A stretch of 64,000 bases of DNA from Sphingobacteriaceae bacterium (lineage in GTDB: Bacteria; Bacteroidota; Bacteroidia; B-17B0; Aurantibacillaceae), in the NCBI GenBank assembly GCA_016705695.1, contig JADJLA010000005.1:1-64000 (forward strand). Direction: 5' to 3'. The notes under the pieces are model-generated. The model was not told the DNA's origin, ran no database searches, and worked only from the letters and a program-made list of their open reading frames with translations. The translations under genes were made by a program, and so were the position numbers. Within the stretch, counting starts at the first letter, position 1. Every line of letters starts with the position of its first letter. Positions 61,941 through 64,000 of the stretch are shown here, in pieces.

Positions 61941-63916
61941 ATCTTTATTCCAACAAGACAAACATCATCAATTTGCTCTAAACTACCTTTCCATTCTGAG
62001 AAATAGGCAGTAAGACTTTTTTCTTGTTCGGCTATTGTTAAGCGAGAGAATTCGCAAAGCAATTCTTTAAGAGGTTTTTCTTTTAATTTTTTCCCTTTTG
62101 GCCCACCAAATTGATCAGGATAACCGTCGGTGAACATGTACACCATATCGTTTTTTTGTAAAGTAAATTCATGTTTGCTAAAATGTACGTGGTCTCTTGG
62201 CGATCTACCTACCGGCATTTTATCCCCTTTAAGATCTATAGCAATGCCATTTCTTACAACTACAATGGCATTATTAGCGGCGGTATAATCTAAAGTGAGT
62301 TTGGAAAAATTAAATTTACAAAACACAGCATCCATGCCATCTTTCATTTGATAGGCATCATTGTCTTTATCGCTTAGCGCGGAAATGATCTCTTGTCGCA
62401 ACTGATCAATAATACTATTTGTGTCTTTTAAATTTCGTCCAACGATCAATTCATTTAAGTAACTAATTCCCAGTAAACTCATAAAGGCACCCGGAACACC
62501 ATGGCCTGTACAATCGGCCAGCATAAAATAAAGATCCTTACCGGATCGTTGCGCCCAATAAAAATCTCCACTTACAATATCTTTTGGCTTATTTATAATA
62601 AAGAATTCGGAAATACTTTCTTTAATATAAACATGCGAGGTTAAAAGCGCCTTTTGAATTCGTTGCGCATATAAAATGCTATCGGTAATATTTTTGTTCT
62701 TATCAAAGAGTTCATTCTTTTGCAAACTTACTTCTTTGTGTAAAGTTTGCAGTTCAATATTTGCTTTGCGTTTATTGATGAATGCGTATACAGCAAACCC
62801 CAGCGCGATCAATATTAACGCACAACCAATGATGGCAAAGATCAACAGCTGTCCTTTACGTTCATTTTCAGCTTCGCTTACTGTTTTTTCAGAATTCAAT
62901 TTCTCTATCTGCGCCAACTTCTTTTGGTCTTCATATTTTTTTTCAAGTTCACGAGCAATTTTATTGGTCTCGGCATCATTGATGGAGTCGTTTAGTTTTG
63001 AATACTCAACATGATAAAAGAGGGCTTTTTCATAATTCTTTTTTGCGTTGTAAACCTCGTACAGTTTAAGGTTTGCAGCTATTTGCGAGTTCATTAATGA
63101 GCCTTCTTTTGCATATTTTAAGCATTTAAGAAGTAAGGGTTCGGCTTCATTGTATTTACCGGCATCAACAAACATTTCGCCCATATCCGTTGAAAAACCA
63201 TAGTAATAGTAATCTGAGTTTAATTCCTTAGCTATTGCAATAGCTTTTAAACTTTCTTTTTCCGAAAGGTCGTATTGTTTGAGGGCTCTATACCCACGTG
63301 CTTTCCCCGCATGAACGAAAGCCCTTAGTTCTATATTGATCTTTGGTTGTGTTAATGAAAGATCGAAGTAGTACAAGGCAGAATCCACTTTCATAAAATC
63401 TAAATACATATTACCAATATGAAGATAATCGTTGTAGAAATTATATTTAAGCTCTTTACTTAATTTAAGGGCCTCAAATAAATAATGTCTTCCATTAATA
63501 AAATCCTTTAATGTTATGTGCGTATTACCTTCATTAGCGTAGATAACACTTAGCGCTTGCTGATCATTCAATTCTTCAGCAATGGTTCGTGCTTCGGTAT
63601 AGCATTCAAGCGCTGTTTTGTAATCGGCTTTGTCTTGGTAAATGGTGCCAATGATATTTAACGCGTTCACTATCCCACGTTTATAAATTTGCTTTCGGGC
63701 TAAATTCAAACCCATTTTTGCTATCACAAGTCCACTGTCAAGATCGGTGTAACTATATTCAAAGCCAAGACCCGACAAAAGTCTTGACTTCACTGTATCC
63801 TCATCGCTTTTAAGAGGAATGATTTTTCTTATGCTATCTATATATCTGAAATTTTGCCCGTGAAAAAGAATAGAGGAGCACAAAAAAGTGATGATAAGCA
63901 GATGTTTGTTTTTCAC
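61937..63916 (-). CDS. TPR-transmembrane-SpoIIE PP2C phosphatase
   Basis: 659 aa from a GTG start at 63916 (KNKHLLIITFLCSSILFHGQ is the signal peptide). Six or seven TPRs near residues 45-310 (ALNIIGTIYQDKADYKTALE; DMGEMFVDAGKYNEAEPLLL), a coiled coil (KIARELEKKYEDQKKLAQIE), a membrane helix near 357-378 (LLIFAIIGCALILIALGFAV), the linker DKNKNITDSILYAQRIQ and the SpoIIE domain with SGDFYW, DCTGHGVPGAFMS, KDGMDAVF, TDGYPDQFGG and QIDDVCLV. The TPR part lies outside, the phosphatase inside. It is the fused counterpart of the split pair at 35510-37587. Confidence 0.9.
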   Translation of the reverse strand: MKNKHLLIITFLCSSILFHGQNFRYIDSIRKIIPLKSDEDTVKSRLLSGLGFEYSYTDLDSGLVIAKMGLNLARKQIYKRGIVNALNIIGTIYQDKADYKTALECYTEARTIAEELNDQQALSVIYANEGNTHITLKDFINGRHYLFEALKLSKELKYNFYNDYLHIGNMYLDFMKVDSALYYFDLSLTQPKINIELRAFVHAGKARGYRALKQYDLSEKESLKAIAIAKELNSDYYYYGFSTDMGEMFVDAGKYNEAEPLLLKCLKYAKEGSLMNSQIAANLKLYEVYNAKKNYEKALFYHVEYSKLNDSINDAETNKIARELEKKYEDQKKLAQIEKLNSEKTVSEAENERKGQLLIFAIIGCALILIALGFAVYAFINKRKANIELQTLHKEVSLQKNELFDKNKNITDSILYAQRIQKALLTSHVYIKESISEFFIINKPKDIVSGDFYWAQRSGKDLYFMLADCTGHGVPGAFMSLLGISYLNELIVGRNLKDTNSIIDQLRQEIISALSDKDNDAYQMKDGMDAVFCKFNFSKLTLDYTAANNAIVVVRNGIAIDLKGDKMPVGRSPRDHVHFSKHEFTLQKNDMVYMFTDGYPDQFGGPKGKKLKEKPLKELLCEFSRLTIAEQEKSLTAYFSEWKGSLEQIDDVCLVGIKI

Positions 63917-64000
63917 AAAGTAAATTTAGCAATAAAAACCAATACAATAATGGTTGCTAGAAATTTTACTGGGATGGTGCGTTAGATCAATTCTTGATCA
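63917..64000. other. Right edge, intergenic
   Basis: 84 bp upstream of the last minus-strand gene. It holds AT-rich sequence with a weak TAAATTTA promoter-like match and no gene that I can support. Confidence 0.3.

Overview
The window is from an AT-rich member of the Bacteroidota, probably an environmental lineage of class Bacteroidia. The signs are type IX secretion and gliding genes (sprE/porW, gldN), secreted proteins with T9SS C-terminal sorting domains, SprE next to a bactofilin, promoters of the TTTG-N19/20-TAnnTTTG type, few Shine-Dalgarno sites, and several TTG or GTG starts. mqnB and mqnD point to the futalosine route to menaquinone. I saw no rRNA, tRNA, CRISPR array, phage or transposase.

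Layout. 1-3030: bactofilin and sprE on the minus strand; their reading frames are broken many times in the first 1.85 kb, most likely by uncorrected single-base homopolymer errors near a contig end. 3110-9807: a tight minus-strand series of M20 amidohydrolase, TauE/SafE permease (one frameshift), a large TolB-propeller/outer-membrane barrel protein, a T9SS cargo protein and a sialidase-fold protein. 9860-11927: M20 dipeptidase, small membrane protein and LEA-like lipoprotein. 11929-17737: ferritin, a giant glycine-rich gliding-associated adhesin, a small secreted protein and an aminotransferase. 18011-25475: LacI regulator with paired operators, SprT-like protein, nadE, two SpoIIE-type phosphatases, YbaB, GNAT, RidA and a Tat-exported PLP enzyme. 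25526-29470: TPR protein, formyltransferase, polysaccharide deacetylase and DUF4139 protein. 29609-32981: folE, two QueD paralogues, mqnB and mqnD. 33029-35496: tyrosine catabolism (hppD, hmgA). 35510-38656: a TPR/SpoIIE pair split at a poly-A run, then trhO. 38764-44392: threonine dehydrogenase-like epimerase, two YwqK/MORN paralogues (the second a pseudogene), cysS and an M28 lipoprotein. 44427-54954: a LytTR/LytS two-component system followed by three secreted T9SS proteins. 54958-63916: orphan gldN, Cache-HAMP-SpoIIE, a secreted unknown, polA and TPR-SpoIIE.

Two themes stand out. First, five SpoIIE-type PP2C phosphatases lie in 44 kb. They share the same output domain and the same coiled-coil linker (a YA-RIQ signature), but each has a different input: minimal periplasmic, PAS, separate TPR, Cache-HAMP, or fused TPR. 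This looks like an expanded phosphatase signalling system whose substrates are not encoded here. Second, the T9SS/gliding system is represented both by machine parts (SprE, GldN) and by at least five cargo proteins.

Intergenic gaps are short (none above 300 bp). Several hold hairpin-forming repeats of at least four sequence families, which are the main mobile-looking feature of the window.
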